64,000 nt of DNA from Marinobacter lipolyticus SM19 (GTDB lineage Bacteria; Pseudomonadota; Gammaproteobacteria; Pseudomonadales; Oleiphilaceae), in the NCBI RefSeq assembly GCF_000397065.2, contig NZ_KE007306.1, positions 1,154,166 through 1,218,165 on the forward strand. Direction: 5' to 3'. Position 1 is the first letter of the stretch; each line of letters begins with the position of its first letter. Positions 63,941-64,000 of this stretch are shown one piece after another. The position numbers and the translations under genes are program-made. The notes under the pieces are model-generated. The model saw only the letters and a program-made list of their open reading frames with translations, searched no databases and had not been told where the DNA came from.

Positions 63941-64000
63941 TGCGGGGGCGGCTTCAAAAACCCTGCGGAGCCATGGATGGCGGAGCGGAGCGTACAGGGA
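63941..64000. repeat. Second copy of the palindromic element (cut by the window end)
   Basis: The sequence after panP repeats the 23-base core of the element at 61558 (63964-63986 identical to 61588-61610), preceded by a related arm with GCGGGGGCGGCTTCAAAAA. An inner pair CCCTG/CAGGG is visible. The right arm should lie beyond 64000. Confidence 0.75.

Noticed and set aside
61558..64000. CRISPR array or insertion sequence at the repeated palindromes
   Set aside because: Only two copies 2.4 kb apart with coding genes between, no regular spacers, no transposase and no target-site duplication.

Overview
The window reads as a chromosomal segment of a GC-rich marine gammaproteobacterium, most likely Marinobacter or a close relative. 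This is inferred from gene content and order and was not tested by a database search. Supporting points are a Pseudomonas-like order of rpmG/rpmB, radC, coaBC, dut, algC and argB; a Vfr-type crp divergent from an OsmC-family gene (yhfA) and followed by speD; hemB next to ppk1; a SutA-like gene; a lipase foldase; and a pyridoxal-dependent aspartate decarboxylase (PanP type). I see no tRNA, rRNA, CRISPR array, insertion sequence or prophage, and no gene-free stretch longer than 300 bases.

Layout. 1-8.3 kb: mixed housekeeping and stress genes, including two GST-fold proteins, an alpha/beta hydrolase, an M14 peptidase, periplasmic lipoproteins, an AraC regulator, a membrane di-iron hydroxylase and a PEP-CTERM surface protein. 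8.3-14.4 kb: modBC, a hydrolase, crp/yhfA, speD and a pirin. 14.4-19.9 kb: a four-gene signalling operon made of a small membrane protein, a Na+/solute-symporter histidine kinase, a lone receiver domain, and a membrane-anchored degenerate kinase fused to a DnaQ-like exonuclease. 20-27.8 kb: an unknown small gene, thioredoxin, a LysR regulator, a prkB-type kinase, a large PilZ/DUF1631/GGDEF/EAL protein and a lipoprotein metallopeptidase. 27.8-38.4 kb: arginine biosynthesis (argA, argE, argB), exopolysaccharide sugar-phosphate metabolism (algC), dut, coaBC, radC and ribosomal proteins L28/L33.

38.4-47.3 kb: DsbA, a second membrane hydroxylase, cytochrome c4, EngB, and a gluconate module (gntR, gntK, TRAP transporter) with a perfect GntR-type palindrome in front of it. 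47.5-52.2 kb: a TetR repressor divergent from an alcohol/aldehyde oxidation operon (aldehyde dehydrogenase, Tat-exported small subunit, GMC oxidoreductase). 52.2-64 kb: coaD, a DUF945 protein, ppk1, hemB, lipase foldase, SutA-like protein, TetR plus AidB-type acyl-CoA dehydrogenase, a DUF503 protein and panP.

The functional links I can defend are: CoA supply (panP for beta-alanine, coaBC, coaD); arginine synthesis from argA/argB/argE in one strand-continuous cluster; gluconate uptake and phosphorylation under GntR; and periplasmic alcohol oxidation under TetR. The least explained items are the sensor-exonuclease operon with its start-codon hairpin, and a family of intergenic long-stem palindromes near 40.2, 61.6 and 63.9 kb, two of which share an identical 23-base core.
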